Shown in pieces: positions 17,293 to 28,857 of a stretch of 64,000 nucleotides of DNA; position 1 is the stretch's first letter, and each line of letters begins with the position of its first letter. This stretch comes from Arthrobacter sunyaminii. GTDB lineage: Bacteria; Actinomycetota; Actinomycetes; Actinomycetales; Micrococcaceae. The notes beneath the pieces were generated by a model that searched no databases, had not been told where the DNA came from, and saw nothing but the letters and a program-made list of their open reading frames with translations. A program made the translations under genes and the position numbers. The stretch spans positions 2,294,001 to 2,358,000 of the forward strand of contig NZ_CP076456.1 of assembly GCF_018866305.1 (NCBI RefSeq), given 5' to 3'.

Positions 17293-18363
17293 TTACTTCC
17301 CTGAGCGGGCCAGCTGCCGGTTGATCCTGGCTGCCCAGAACGGTCCCTCATAGAGGAACGCGGTGTAGCCCTGCACCAGGGTGGCCCCCGCAGCCAGGCG
17401 TTCCCGTACATCCGCTGCTGTTTCGACTCCGCCCACGGAGATGATCACCGGACCGTTGGGACCGAGTGCGGCGTGCAGCCGCTGAAGGACTTCAAGGGAC
17501 CGGCGGCGCAGCGGAGCACCGCTCAGCCCGCCCACTCCACAGTCCATGACCTTATGCGGGTCCGTCACCAGATTCTCGCGGGTGACGGTGGTGTTGGTGG
17601 CAACCACGCCGTCGAGGCCGAGGTCCAGGGCCAGCCGGGCAACGTCGTCGATATCCTCGTCGGTGAGGTCGGGGGCGATCTTCACCAGCAGGGGAACGTG
17701 CCGGCCGGCGGCGGCGTCAGCGGTCTCGGAGACGGCGGAAAGCAGGGGGCGCAGGGAATCAATGTTCTGCAGCAGGCGAAGCCCCGGCGTATTGGGCGAG
17801 GACACATTGACCACCAGGTAATCGGCCTGGGGAGCAAGCTCCCGCGTGCTTGTCAGGTAATCGTCCACCGCATCGGCCAGGTCCACGGTTTTGGTCTTGC
17901 CGATATTGACGCCGATGATTGGCCGGTTTTGGCCCCAGGCCCGCTCCAGCATGCGACGGGCACGCGCCACGCGCGGAGCAACAGCGGCGGCGCCGTCATT
18001 GTTGAAGCCCATCCGGTTGATGACGGCCCGATCTTCGACCAGCCGGAAGAGCCGGGGCTTCGGGTTGCCCGGCTGCGCGCGGCCGGTTACCGTCCCGATT
18101 TCCACGTGGCCAAAACCCATGTTGGTCAGCGGAACAATACCCGAGCCCTCTTTGTCGAAACCTGCGGCCAAACCGAAGGGTGACGGGAAATCGAGTCCCA
18201 GAGCCCGTACTCGAAGCTTCGGGGACGGCCGCATGAAGCGGCGCATTACCGGTCCGGCGGGAGTCAGAGCTGCCGCCTTGATGAGGTCAAAACCGATTTT
18301 GTGGGCCTTTTCAGGATCCATGCCGGAGAAAACAACACGGAAGAAGGCGGGATAAACGCGCAT
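17293..18363 (-). CDS. pyrD: Dihydroorotate dehydrogenase (quinone), class 2
   Basis: PyrD oxidises dihydroorotate to orotate in pyrimidine synthesis and feeds electrons to menaquinone. The 356-residue protein begins with the membrane-associating segment of class 2 enzymes (MRVYPAFFRVVFSGMDPE), then FPSPFGLAAGFDKEG, the catalytic-serine region VVNVSSPNTPGLRLLQ, and the FMN phosphate site ISVGGVETAADVRERL. The ATG at 18363 is chosen because it starts the class 2 N-terminal helix exactly and has GTGGAAG upstream. It stands apart from other pyr genes. Confidence 0.96.
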   Translation of the reverse strand: MRVYPAFFRVVFSGMDPEKAHKIGFDLIKAAALTPAGPVMRRFMRPSPKLRVRALGLDFPSPFGLAAGFDKEGSGIVPLTNMGFGHVEIGTVTGRAQPGNPKPRLFRLVEDRAVINRMGFNNDGAAAVAPRVARARRMLERAWGQNRPIIGVNIGKTKTVDLADAVDDYLTSTRELAPQADYLVVNVSSPNTPGLRLLQNIDSLRPLLSAVSETADAAAGRHVPLLVKIAPDLTDEDIDDVARLALDLGLDGVVATNTTVTRENLVTDPHKVMDCGVGGLSGAPLRRRSLEVLQRLHAALGPNGPVIISVGGVETAADVRERLAAGATLVQGYTAFLYEGPFWAARINRQLARSGK

Positions 18364-18460
18364 GATTTCATGCTTCCACTGCGGGGTCCCCGTGCCAAAT
18401 TCCGGGTCAGCGCCGGATGGACGATGACGCACCCGCCTGCAGATATAGGAAGATGGAGGG

Positions 18461-19525
18461 ATGGATGCGCAGTGGAGACCGGACTTCCTCGGGAACGGCT
18501 TCCAATGCCTGACCCTGGACCTTGGCGAAGACGAAGAGGGTCCAGTCGTCGCCACCCTGGTCTCCCATACGCCTGAGCCGCCGCCTCCGCCCACCTTCGG
18601 CGGCCGGGCACGGGAACTCCTGCGCCGGCTGCATGCCCCCGTTCCGGCCGAACCGGTGCAGGCCGTCCTGTACATCCACGGGTGGACCGACTACTTTTTC
18701 CAGACCGAGCTGGCGGACTTTTGGGCCGGACTGGGGGTGGCGTTCTACGCACTGGATTTGCGCAAGTACGGCCGCAGTCTTCGTCCGGGCCAGTCCGAGG
18801 GGTACATCACGGACCTGCAGGAGTACGACGCCGACATTGAGGCGGCAATGGCCGCCCTGACCGAGCACATACGGTCCCGCCGGGGAGCAGACACGCCGGT
18901 GCGGATCAGCCTGATGGCCCACTCCACCGGCGGACTGGTGGCCTCACTCTGGGCCCACCGGAACCCCGGCCGCATTGAAGCACTGATCCTGAACAGCCCC
19001 TGGTTGGAGCTGCGGGGTTCGTGGATCGTGCGCACTGCCACCGCCGGGCTGCTGGAACCGCTGGCGCGCCTGCGGCCCAAGGCTCGGCTGAAGGTTCCCG
19101 AGCTCACCAATTACTGGCGCAGCATCAGCCGCCAGGGCGACGGCGAATGGGACCTGGATCCGCAGCTGAGGCCGCCCTCCAGCTGGCCGATCCGGGCCGG
19201 CTGGATCAGTGCGGTACTCAACGGGCATGCCCAGGTGGCGCGGGGGCTGGATATCAGGGTTCCGATCCTGCTTCTGGCCTCCGCCACCTCCACGGTGGCC
19301 GTCTCCTGGAATGAGGCCATGAAAACCTCGGACAGTGTCCTGGACGTAACCCTCATGGTTCAGCGGGGCCTGCTGCTGGGCCCCCAGGTCACCGTCTGCA
19401 GATTCGAAAACTCCCTGCACGACGTACTGCTCTCAGCCCTGCCGGTCCGTCGCCGGGTCTACGGGAAGATCGAGCAATGGGCACGGGGCTTTGTGCTCCT
19501 GTCCCCGCCGGACCGCCGCCGGTAG
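18461..19525 (+). CDS. Alpha/beta hydrolase (lysophospholipase-like)
   Basis: A 354-residue alpha/beta hydrolase. The oxyanion region is YIHGWTDYFFQ, the nucleophile elbow is MAHSTGGL (serine near residue 153), and the C-terminal FENSLHDVLLSALPVR supplies the histidine. The shape matches Ser-aminopeptidase/monoglyceride-lipase-like hydrolases. GGAGGG sits just before ATG 18461. It diverges from pyrD and converges with uppS 4 nt away. The substrate is not evident. Confidence 0.88.
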   Translation: MDAQWRPDFLGNGFQCLTLDLGEDEEGPVVATLVSHTPEPPPPPTFGGRARELLRRLHAPVPAEPVQAVLYIHGWTDYFFQTELADFWAGLGVAFYALDLRKYGRSLRPGQSEGYITDLQEYDADIEAAMAALTEHIRSRRGADTPVRISLMAHSTGGLVASLWAHRNPGRIEALILNSPWLELRGSWIVRTATAGLLEPLARLRPKARLKVPELTNYWRSISRQGDGEWDLDPQLRPPSSWPIRAGWISAVLNGHAQVARGLDIRVPILLLASATSTVAVSWNEAMKTSDSVLDVTLMVQRGLLLGPQVTVCRFENSLHDVLLSALPVRRRVYGKIEQWARGFVLLSPPDRRR

Positions 19526-19529
19526 AGCC

Positions 19530-20324
19530 CTAGGCCGGAGCGGCCTGATCCACGGCTCCGCCGTAGCGCCGGTCCCGCCGGGCGTAGATTTCCACTGCTT
19601 CCCACAGAGTGCGGCGGTCCACATCCGGCCACAGGGTGTCCATGAACACCATTTCCGCGTAGGCGGACTGCCAGAGCATGAAGTTGGACAGCCGCTGCTC
19701 GCCGGAGGTCCGCAGGAACAGGTCCACATCCGGCAGATCAGGTTCATCCAGATACTTCTGGATGGTCTTTTCCGTGATTGAGCCGGGGCGCAGTTTCCCG
19801 CGCGCCACGTCGGCCGCAATTGCTGACACCGCGTCGGTGATCTCGGCCCGGCCGCCGTAGTTGACACACATGTTCAGGGTGCACACCGTGTTGTCTTTGG
19901 TGGCTTCCTCGGCGATTTCCAGTTCCTTGACCACGGACTGCCACAGGCGGGGCCGGCGCCCGGACCAGCGGATCCGCACGCCCCATTCGCTGAGCTGGTC
20001 CCGCTGCCGGCGCAGCACGTCGCGGCTGAAGCCCATGAGGAAGCGGACCTCTTCCGGGGACCGTTTCCAGTTCTCGGTGGAGAAGGCGTAAACGGATACG
20101 TGCCGGATGCCCATTTCCACGGCGCCGGCCATCACATCCAGCAGGGCCGCCTCGCCTGCGCGGTGTCCTTCCGTTCGCGGCAGTCCGCGCTGGTTGGCCC
20201 AGCGTCCGTTGCCGTCCATCACGATTGCCACGTGCCGGGGCACCAAATCGGCGGGCACGGACGGCGGCACCGCACCGGAGGGGTGCGGTGCGGGACGCAC
20301 CGGTGCTTGGGACTTCGAACGCAC
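19530..20324 (-). CDS. uppS: Isoprenyl transferase (undecaprenyl/decaprenyl diphosphate synthase)
   Basis: UppS condenses isopentenyl diphosphate units into the lipid carrier used for peptidoglycan and other wall polymers. The 264-residue protein has the catalytic [36 protein letters not shown], and the C-terminal [20 protein letters not shown]. The GTG at 20324 is selected because it lies 2 nt after the recO stop and has GGAG about 10 nt upstream; it adds about 25 residues of Pro/Ser-rich N-terminus before the core. It is transcribed with recO. Confidence 0.95.
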   Translation of the reverse strand: MRSKSQAPVRPAPHPSGAVPPSVPADLVPRHVAIVMDGNGRWANQRGLPRTEGHRAGEAALLDVMAGAVEMGIRHVSVYAFSTENWKRSPEEVRFLMGFSRDVLRRQRDQLSEWGVRIRWSGRRPRLWQSVVKELEIAEEATKDNTVCTLNMCVNYGGRAEITDAVSAIAADVARGKLRPGSITEKTIQKYLDEPDLPDVDLFLRTSGEQRLSNFMLWQSAYAEMVFMDTLWPDVDRRTLWEAVEIYARRDRRYGGAVDQAAPA

Positions 20325-20326
20325 GT

Positions 20327-21079
20327 TCAGACACGCTCCACATGTTGAAGGGATTTGACGACCCGTTCCAGGTGCCATTGAAGGTATCCGCCGACGAGGC
20401 CAGCGGATTCGCGCCGCGCCTGCTGTCCGGCGGCATCGGCGGTTGGCCAGTCTCCGGAGAGCAGGGCTGCCAACAGCACCATGGTGTCGGGTGAGGGGGA
20501 GGCCGATCCGGGCGGACGGCAGGCTGAGCAGACGGCGCCGCCCAGGGCAGCGGAGAATGCCGTGTGCGGGCCAGGGGCACCACAGCGGGCGCAGACGGTG
20601 AAGCTCGGCGCCCAGCCGGCCGTGGCCAGAGCCCGCAGCAGGTAGGAGTCCAGGATCAGCTCCGGAGCGTGGGCTCCGCGGTTCAGCGCCGCCAGGGCAC
20701 CGATGACCAGGTGATAGTGGGCGTTGGCGGACTCGCCGTCGACGTCGGTCAGCCGCTCGGCAGTTTCGGCGATGGCCGCAGCGGCAGTGTAGCGCGCATA
20801 GTCAGAGACGATGCCGTGCCCGTAGGCGCCCAGCGTGGTGGCCTGCGTCACGATATCCAGGTTCCGCCCGGAAGACAGCTGCAGGTCCGCCACCATGAAC
20901 GGTTCCAACCGGGCACCGAACTTGCTTGAGGTCCGCCGCACGCCCTTTGCCACGGCGCGCACCTGCCCGTGGCCACGGGTGAGCAGCACCAGGATCCGGT
21001 CCGCTTCGCCCAGTTTGTGGGTGCGCAGGATGACACCCTCGTCCCGGTATGTCCGGGATGCAAATGATTTTCCTGCCAC
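20327..21079 (-). CDS. recO: DNA repair protein RecO
   Basis: RecO loads RecA on gaps with RecR and anneals SSB-coated strands. The 250-residue protein has the N-terminal OB fold ([38 protein letters not shown]), a helical middle and a zinc site, CARCGAPG with CSAC about 20 residues later. A GTG start is used. It is followed by uppS 2 nt downstream, an order common in actinobacteria, and preceded by leuA. Confidence 0.94.
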   Translation of the reverse strand: MAGKSFASRTYRDEGVILRTHKLGEADRILVLLTRGHGQVRAVAKGVRRTSSKFGARLEPFMVADLQLSSGRNLDIVTQATTLGAYGHGIVSDYARYTAAAAIAETAERLTDVDGESANAHYHLVIGALAALNRGAHAPELILDSYLLRALATAGWAPSFTVCARCGAPGPHTAFSAALGGAVCSACRPPGSASPSPDTMVLLAALLSGDWPTADAAGQQARRESAGLVGGYLQWHLERVVKSLQHVERV

Positions 21080-21161
21080 GAACCCTATTTTCCCACGGTT
21101 TGGTGCTGCTGCGGCGCACCCGGGCCCACGGCTCCGGCGCGCCGCAGCAGCACGCTCTGTG

Positions 21162-22974
<1,813 letters not shown>

Positions 22975-23002
<28 letters not shown>

Positions 23003-23031
23003 CAGCTAAGGAGAAGGAGCTCTGCGCGCAC
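22975..23031 (-). CDS. leuA leader peptide (four consecutive Leu codons)
   Basis: An 18-codon ORF reads GTG-Arg-Ala-Glu-Leu-Leu-Leu-Leu-Ser-Cys-Arg-Gly-Glu-Ala-Ile-Ser-Asn-Val-stop. The Leu codons are CTC CTT CTC CTT (23019-23008). It ends 70 nt before leuA. A -10-like hexamer 6 nt ahead of the GTG suggests that the transcript begins at this codon (leaderless), so ribosomes would sense leucine supply from the first bases. Leu-rich leader peptides before leuA are established in other bacteria; the call here rests on codon content and position. Confidence 0.75.
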
Positions 23032-23037
23032 GTGACC

Positions 23038-23067
23038 ACCCTAACAGCGCAGCAGGGGCCAACCCAA
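23038..23067 (-). promoter_or_regulatory. Predicted leuA promoter
   Basis: On the minus strand TTGGGT (23067-23062) and TAGGGT (23043-23038) are 18 bp apart. The start point would fall on the leader GTG at 23031. The promoter begins right after the stop of the LCP gene. Confidence 0.5.
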
Positions 23068-23070
23068 TTA

Positions 23071-24597
23071 TTAATTGCCGAATGCGGTCTGGCACGTAAC
23101 CTGGGCGGCGGTCTGTCCGGACAGGCCGCCCACATCGCCGGCACTGGGCATGGTGTTTCCGGCGGCGAAGTCCTCACCAACCTGCACACTCACGCCAATG
23201 ACCAGATTGCTGGCAACAACCTGGACAGCCGGGATGCCCAGAGCGGCAGCCACCTGCTCCGCCATTTCCTGATATCCGGGTCCGTAGAAAACCTGGGTGG
23301 CGGGACTGGAGACAGCCGCCTGTCCCCCCGCGGACGCCTGGGCGTATCCCTCGGAGAGCAGGTAGGCGGCGAGTTCCTGGTCGCGGCTGCCGGCGTCGCC
23401 GCTCTTCCCGGTGGCGTCCAGAATGGTGACCGGAACGGCCGCGGGGTCAATGACAGCCGGTTCCTCCGGCGCTGCCGGAGGAACCGTTCCCTCATCAGAG
23501 GGACTTTCCGGGGCCGGCTCCGCAGTGGGCTCGGTGATGTCCCGGTCCTGCACCAGGGCTTTGAACAGCGGCGTGGCCGCGGCTTCATCCAGGACCAGGC
23601 GGTTGTTGTCGTATTCATAGGGAACCACCGGCGCCGTCACGAACGCGACGCGGTCCAGGTCAACATCCTTCAGCCGTCCGGCCAGGGCGATGAGCGAGGA
23701 AACTTCGGTCAGTTCCTTGTCCACCGTCAGGTTGCGGGTGACGGTTTCAGCAATGGAGTAGAGCTTGGGAAGGTTGTTCAGCGTGCCTTCTTCGTTGACC
23801 TTGCGCACCATGGAGGCCAGGAAGCTCTGCTGGGCGCGGATGCGGCCCTCATCGCCGCCGTTGCCAAAGCCGTGGCGGGTGCGCAGGAAGGCAAGCGCCT
23901 GGTCGCCTTTGACGCTGCTGACGCCGGCGGGAAGGCTCAGCCCGGACAGTTCATCCTCCACGGGCTGGTTTACGCAGACCTCCACGCCGCCCAGGGTGTT
24001 GGACAGTTCCTTGACCGCGTTGAAGTCCGCCATCATAAAGTGGTCCACGCTCAGCCCGGTGAGCTCGTTGATGGCGGCGACGGTGCACCCCGGCCCGCCG
24101 TTGCCCAGGGCTCCGTTGAGCTGGCCCAACTCCATGGCCGGGTAGACGTCGCCGGTTTCCGGGTCCAGGCATTCCGGCAACGGCACCAGCAGGTCACGCG
24201 GGAAGCTCACCACTGTGACATGGGACCGGTCGGCGGCCATGTTGACCAGCATCATGACGTCGGAATTGTTGCTGTCCTGTCCTTCGCGGTTGTCCGTGCC
24301 CAGGACCAGGATCTGCAGCGGATCGGTGTTGGCGTCCACCGGGAGGGCGGATTCCTGATTCGAGCCGAGGTTCAGCGGACGGGTCTCGAAGTTCTGCTGC
24401 AGCCGGATGGCCTGCACGGCCACGAACACCAGCCCGGAGACCAGCGTCAGTGAAAGCACCAGGGCGATCGTCCGCAGCACCGGGTGCCCGACGCTTCGGC
24501 GGCCCAGATGCCGGCCGCCCGGAGCGGCTGCCGGAGAGAGGCCAAAAGCTGAGTTCCCGGAGGGCCCGGCACCTGTATCGGCACGGCGAGATGACAT
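23071..24597 (-). CDS. LCP (LytR-CpsA-Psr) family protein with LytR_C domain
   Basis: LCP enzymes transfer lipid-linked glycopolymers to peptidoglycan outside the membrane. The 508-residue protein has a cytoplasmic head, one helix (about residues 43-65), the LCP domain (about 95-270) with LVLGTDNREGQ, VSFPRDLLVPLPE and the arginine-rich FLRTRHGFGNGGDEGRIR, then a Pro/Glu-rich linker and a LytR_C domain (about 385-480) opening VTILDATGKSGDA. In this genus the likely substrate is a teichoic or teichuronic acid, but that is not shown here. It sits between era and leuA; 135 nt separate it from era. Confidence 0.92.
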   Translation of the reverse strand: MSSRRADTGAGPSGNSAFGLSPAAAPGGRHLGRRSVGHPVLRTIALVLSLTLVSGLVFVAVQAIRLQQNFETRPLNLGSNQESALPVDANTDPLQILVLGTDNREGQDSNNSDVMMLVNMAADRSHVTVVSFPRDLLVPLPECLDPETGDVYPAMELGQLNGALGNGGPGCTVAAINELTGLSVDHFMMADFNAVKELSNTLGGVEVCVNQPVEDELSGLSLPAGVSSVKGDQALAFLRTRHGFGNGGDEGRIRAQQSFLASMVRKVNEEGTLNNLPKLYSIAETVTRNLTVDKELTEVSSLIALAGRLKDVDLDRVAFVTAPVVPYEYDNNRLVLDEAAATPLFKALVQDRDITEPTAEPAPESPSDEGTVPPAAPEEPAVIDPAAVPVTILDATGKSGDAGSRDQELAAYLLSEGYAQASAGGQAAVSSPATQVFYGPGYQEMAEQVAAALGIPAVQVVASNLVIGVSVQVGEDFAAGNTMPSAGDVGGLSGQTAAQVTCQTAFGN

Positions 24598-24732
24598 GAG
24601 CCGGTCCCCTTCAATAATTCGCGTTCAGCAGTTCAATCGGTGGTGCCGGCAGTTGCATCTGCGCCTGCGGCAGTTCAAAGTGTACGCGGCGCCCCTGAGA
24701 ATCATCTCCAGGGGTGCCGCCGCACGGTGGAG

Positions 24733-25662
24733 CTAGAAGCCAAGTTTTACCAGTTGCTTGGGGTCCCGCTGCCAGTCCTTGGCAATTTTCACGTGCAGGT
24801 CCAGATAAATCCGCGTACCCAGCAGTGCTTCGATGGCCACGCGTGCATTGGTGCCGACTTCCCGGAGCCGGGCGCCGCCCTTGCCAATAATGATGGCCTT
24901 CTGCGAGGACCGCTCAACGTACAGATTTACCCTGACGTCCAGCAGCGGATTGTCATCCGGACGCCCCTCACGCGGAACGATCTCGTCCACCACCACGGCC
25001 AGCGAGTGGGGAAGCTCATCCCGTACGCCTTCCAGGGCAGCCTCACGGATGAGCTCGGCAACCATGACGGCCTCAGGCTCGTCGGTCAGCTCCCCGTCCG
25101 GGTAAAGCGGCGGAGACGACGGCATGTAGCCGGCAAGCACTTCGGCCACAGTGTCCACCTGGAAACCGTCAGCGGCGGATACGGGCACCACGTCAGCCCA
25201 TCCTGCTTCGCCCAGGACCTCGTTGCCCAGTGCGGTAACGGACATCAGCTGCTTGGCCAGGGCGGCCCGGTCCACCAGGTCCGTCTTGGTGACCAATGCC
25301 ACGACGGGCTTATTCTTCAGCGCCGCCAGCTGCTTGGCAATGTAGCGGTCACCCGGACCCACGGCTTCGTTGGCCGGCAGGCAGAACCCAATGGCATCCA
25401 CTTCGGCCAAGGTGTCCGCCACGAGGTCATTCAGGCGCTTGCCCAGCAGCGTGCGGGGGCGGTGCAGGCCGGGGGTGTCCACCAGGATCAGCTGGGAATG
25501 CTCGCGGTGCACAATGCCGCGGATCGTGTGGCGGGTGGTCTGCGGCTTCGCCGAAGTGATGGCAACCTTCTGGCCCACCAGGGCATTGGTCAGGGTGGAC
25601 TTGCCGGCATTGGGCCGGCCCACCAGGGAGACAAAGCCGGCGCGGAACTGTGGATCAGTCAT
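24733..25662 (-). CDS. era: GTPase Era
   Basis: Era binds the 3' end of 16S rRNA and helps 30S maturation. The 309-residue protein has G1 GRPNAGKST, G3 DTPGLH, G4 TKTD, and a C-terminal KH domain with IIIGKGGARLREVG. The ATG at 25662 lies inside the end of the upstream CNNM/CBS gene (8-nt overlap, ATGACTGA). It is the last gene of the coupled phoH-ybeY-CNNM-era run. Confidence 0.97.
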   Translation of the reverse strand: MTDPQFRAGFVSLVGRPNAGKSTLTNALVGQKVAITSAKPQTTRHTIRGIVHREHSQLILVDTPGLHRPRTLLGKRLNDLVADTLAEVDAIGFCLPANEAVGPGDRYIAKQLAALKNKPVVALVTKTDLVDRAALAKQLMSVTALGNEVLGEAGWADVVPVSAADGFQVDTVAEVLAGYMPSSPPLYPDGELTDEPEAVMVAELIREAALEGVRDELPHSLAVVVDEIVPREGRPDDNPLLDVRVNLYVERSSQKAIIIGKGGARLREVGTNARVAIEALLGTRIYLDLHVKIAKDWQRDPKQLVKLGF

Positions 25663-26992
25663 TACGTGGTACCAATTCTGTTGAGGAGACGCGGGATGAG
25701 GCCCTGCCGTCGTCGGAATGTGTTTCTGGATCGGCGTCGTCGGGCTGTTTCCAGGCGATGATGTGGGACACCCGGTTGCGGCGCCCTTCCAGGCGCTCGG
25801 CGTGCAGGACAATGCCGTCAACCACCACTTCGCTGCCCACAATGGGCACGCGGCCCAGCGCCTTGGCCAGCAGACCTCCCACGGTGTCCACTTCATCGTC
25901 CTCGAGGTCGACGTCGAACAGCTCGCCGAGGTCATCGATGCCGGCACGGGAGCTCACGCGGTAGCGGCCGCCGCCGAGGTTTTCAATTTCAGGCCGTTCG
26001 GAATCATACTCGTCCACGATCTCGCCCACGATTTCTTCAATCAGGTCCTCGAGCGTGACCAGGCCGGCGGTGCCGCCGTACTCATCGATAACCACCGCCA
26101 CATGGGTGGACTCACGCTGCAGCTCCTGCAGCAGTTCGCTGACCGCCTTGGACTCCGGTACGTAGCGGACGCCGCGGGCAAAATCCTCTACGCGGTGCTG
26201 CCCCGGCTCCCCCGAGCCGGAATGCATCTGCGCCGCCACATCCTTGAGATAGAGGATGCCCACAATCTGATCTGCGCTGTCCTCGATCACCGGTACGCGG
26301 GAGTACCCCGAGCGCAGGAACAGTGACATGGCCTGGCGCAGGGTGGAACCGGCCTCAATGCACACCATGTCGGTGCGCGGCACCATCACCGAACGGACCT
26401 TGGTGTCACCGAGTTCGAAGACCGAATGGATCAGCTCCGCTTCGGTGTTCTCGATCATGTCCGCCTCCGAGGCGCGGTCCAGCAGCTCGCGGAACTCCTC
26501 TTCGGTGAAGAACGCGGCGTCCGGTCCCTGTGTGCCGGGAGCAACGGCGGTGCCCAGCCGTACGAGCCATCCGGGAACCGGGCCCAGGACAACCCGGAGG
26601 AAACGCACCAGCCCGGCGGTAAGGACAACGACGGCGGTAACGTGCTTGCGGCCGATCTGGCGGGGAGAGACTCCCACCAGAACAAAACCGATGGCTGCCA
26701 TGACCACGGTGGCCAGCAGCCCTGCCAGCCAGATGTTGTCCAGGAGCATCTGGAACAGGGTGGCCACCGTGACAGCGGTGGCCATTTCGAACCAGACGCG
26801 CCAGAACCGGAGCGCATGCATGTGCGCCACCGGGTGCTGCAGGATCCGGCGCAGCGGTTTGCCCGCCTTGCCCTGCAGCAGTGCTTCGGCTTCATGCCGC
26901 GGAAGGTATCCGTAGGCGGATTCCGCGGCAGTGAGCAAGCCGGCCAGGACCATGAAGGCCACGGCCATGAAAATCAGCAGGGCAACGCTCAA
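25655..26992 (-). CDS. CNNM/HlyC-CorC family membrane protein with CBS pair
   Basis: The 445-residue protein begins with a DUF21/CNNM membrane domain (about residues 1-165, four helices), then two CBS domains (about 195-325; VRSVMVPRTDMVCIEAGSTL and HVAVVIDEYGGTAGLVTLED), then a CorC/HlyC C-terminal domain with DDLGELFDVDLEDDEVDTVG. Such proteins are linked to magnesium or cobalt handling; the old name hemolysin is misleading. It begins with TTG overlapping the ybeY stop (TTGA). Confidence 0.92.
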   Translation of the reverse strand: MSVALLIFMAVAFMVLAGLLTAAESAYGYLPRHEAEALLQGKAGKPLRRILQHPVAHMHALRFWRVWFEMATAVTVATLFQMLLDNIWLAGLLATVVMAAIGFVLVGVSPRQIGRKHVTAVVVLTAGLVRFLRVVLGPVPGWLVRLGTAVAPGTQGPDAAFFTEEEFRELLDRASEADMIENTEAELIHSVFELGDTKVRSVMVPRTDMVCIEAGSTLRQAMSLFLRSGYSRVPVIEDSADQIVGILYLKDVAAQMHSGSGEPGQHRVEDFARGVRYVPESKAVSELLQELQRESTHVAVVIDEYGGTAGLVTLEDLIEEIVGEIVDEYDSERPEIENLGGGRYRVSSRAGIDDLGELFDVDLEDDEVDTVGGLLAKALGRVPIVGSEVVVDGIVLHAERLEGRRNRVSHIIAWKQPDDADPETHSDDGRASSRVSSTELVPRND

Positions 26993-27462
26993 CTGCGCGT
27001 CTCCTTCGGAGCCTCACGGCCCAGATAGGAGGACAAAAGCTCACGCTGGAGGCCGAACATTTCCTTTTCCTCTTCGGGTTCCGCATGGTCGTACCCGAGC
27101 AGGTGCAGCACACCGTGAGTGGTCAGCAGCAGCAGCTCTTCCTGCATGCCGTGGCCTGCTGTTTTTGCCTGCACGGCGGCTACCTGCGGGCACAGCACAA
27201 TGTCGCCCAGAACCCCGGCAGGTGTCGGACGTCCCGGAACCCCGGGACGCAGCTCATCCATGGGGAAGGACAGCACGTCGGTGGCGCCGGGAATGTCCAT
27301 CCACTCGATGTGCAGCTTCTCCATGGCTTCCTCGTCCACCAGGATGATGGACAGGTCCGCTTCCGGATGCACGTACAGGCTTTCCAGGAGGTAACGTCCC
27401 AGCCGGGACAGTTCCTCTTCGTCCACCTCGACGGCGGATTCGTTGTTGACTTCGATGCTCAC
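26989..27462 (-). CDS. ybeY: Endoribonuclease YbeY (16S rRNA maturation)
   Basis: YbeY is a zinc RNase needed for 16S rRNA 3'-end processing and ribosome quality control. The 157-residue protein has the metal motif HGVLHLLGYDHAEPEEE and the conserved TDVLSFPMDE. The GTG at 27462 overlaps the phoH stop (GTGA); longer forms read back into phoH and are less likely. Together with phoH and era the locus forms an RNA-processing cluster. Confidence 0.95.
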   Translation of the reverse strand: MSIEVNNESAVEVDEEELSRLGRYLLESLYVHPEADLSIILVDEEAMEKLHIEWMDIPGATDVLSFPMDELRPGVPGRPTPAGVLGDIVLCPQVAAVQAKTAGHGMQEELLLLTTHGVLHLLGYDHAEPEEEKEMFGLQRELLSSYLGREAPKETRS

Positions 27463-28505
27463 TTGGCCGGACCCCGTCCTGCTGCGGCTCCGCGGGCAGG
27501 GCCCGCTGACGACGCGCGCCGGGATTCGTCCCATTCGCTGTAAGCGGTGACAATGCTGCTCACGAGGGAATGCCGGACTACGTCCGAGGCATGCAGTTCC
27601 GAGAACGCAACGTCATCAATGTCGCCGAGGATGTCGTGGACGATGCGCAGTCCGGAGGCAGTGCCGCCGGGCAGGTCCACCTGGGTCACGTCTCCCGTTA
27701 CCACCATCTTGGAGCCGAAGCCCAGGCGGGTCAGGAACATCTTCATCTGCTCCGGCGTGGTGTTCTGGGCTTCATCCAAAATGATGAAGGCATCATTGAG
27801 CGTGCGTCCGCGCATATAGGCCAGGGGTGCAACTTCAATGGTTCCGGCAGCCATCAGCCGGGGAATGGAATCCGGGTCCATCATGTCGTGCAGGGCGTCA
27901 TACAGGGGACGCAGGTACGGATCGATCTTGTCGCTCAGCGTTCCGGGCAGGAAGCCAAGCCGTTCGCCGGCTTCGACAGCCGGGCGGGTCAGGATAATCC
28001 TGTTGACTTCCTTCTGCTGCAGCGCCTGCACGGCCTTTGCCATGGCCAGGTAAGTTTTGCCGGTGCCCGCCGGTCCGATTCCAAACACAATGGTGTTTTC
28101 ATCAATCGCGTCCACATAGTTCTTTTGGTTCAGCGTCTTGGGACGGATGGTGCGGCCGCGGGTGGAGAGGATGTTCTGCGTCAGGACTTCCGCCGGGCGC
28201 TGGGCGCTCTGGTCCCGGAGCATGGTGATCAACTGCTCCAGCAACTGGGGCGTGACCTTGGTCTGGCTCCGTGCCAGGATCCGAACTTCGTTGACGAGAC
28301 GGAGGGTCAGTTCAACAACAGCAGCGGGTCCCGAGATGGAAAGCTCGTTGCCGCGGACGTGAAGATTGGCCTCCGGGTAAGCGGACTCAATGATCTTGAG
28401 CGCCTCGTCGTTGGCACCCAGAGACTGGACCATGTGTTCCGTGGAATCAAAGATGATGGTCTGGCGATCCAGTCCGATGGTGCCAATTCCTGAGGATTCA
28501 GTCAT
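27459..28505 (-). CDS. phoH: PhoH-like ATPase
   Basis: A 348-residue PhoH family P-loop ATPase, associated with RNA metabolism. It shows a short N-terminal nucleic-acid-binding-like part, Walker A GPAGTGKTYLAMA, LTRPAVEAGERLGFLPG, Walker B FIILDEAQNTTPEQMKMFLTR and the arginine-finger-like stretch SKMVVTGDVTQVDLP. The ATG at 28505 has GGGAAGG 9 nt upstream. It is the first gene of phoH-ybeY-CNNM-era. Confidence 0.95.
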   Translation of the reverse strand: MTESSGIGTIGLDRQTIIFDSTEHMVQSLGANDEALKIIESAYPEANLHVRGNELSISGPAAVVELTLRLVNEVRILARSQTKVTPQLLEQLITMLRDQSAQRPAEVLTQNILSTRGRTIRPKTLNQKNYVDAIDENTIVFGIGPAGTGKTYLAMAKAVQALQQKEVNRIILTRPAVEAGERLGFLPGTLSDKIDPYLRPLYDALHDMMDPDSIPRLMAAGTIEVAPLAYMRGRTLNDAFIILDEAQNTTPEQMKMFLTRLGFGSKMVVTGDVTQVDLPGGTASGLRIVHDILGDIDDVAFSELHASDVVRHSLVSSIVTAYSEWDESRRASSAGPARGAAAGRGPAK

Positions 28506-28857
28506 ATATTCGGCCTTCCCAGGCCTTTCATCGCCCCTTTTGAAGAGTGAGTTGTTTGTGCTTGGTGTGGTGCCCCGGCCTAACAAGTTATGGGACCGGC
28601 AATCGGGAGCTCGGCAAGTTAAGACAGGCACTTCAATATTACTTGATACCACGGCTCACCGTCTGCTCCAGCCGGTGAGCCGTTTTGTCCGCCTGTGCCG
28701 GATGCGGCCGCGGCGGGCGGCCGACAACACGGTTGGTGCTCCGGACGCCGGGTCTCAATCGGGTCTCAGTCCGGTCGCAGGACGGTTAAGAGCGCAAATC
28801 CGGCCTTTCGCATGTGCCAAGCTGGGGATGACCGTTCAGCGAAAGGAGGACAGAAAA
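28506..28857. other. Divergent intergenic region, 352 bp, with a tandem 11-bp repeat
   Basis: This region holds the upstream sequences of phoH (minus) and the lipoprotein gene (plus). GGGTCTCAATC and GGGTCTCAGTC lie back to back at 28750-28771, about 90 nt before the lipoprotein start, and could be an activator or repressor site. No RNA gene was recognised. Confidence 0.4.
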
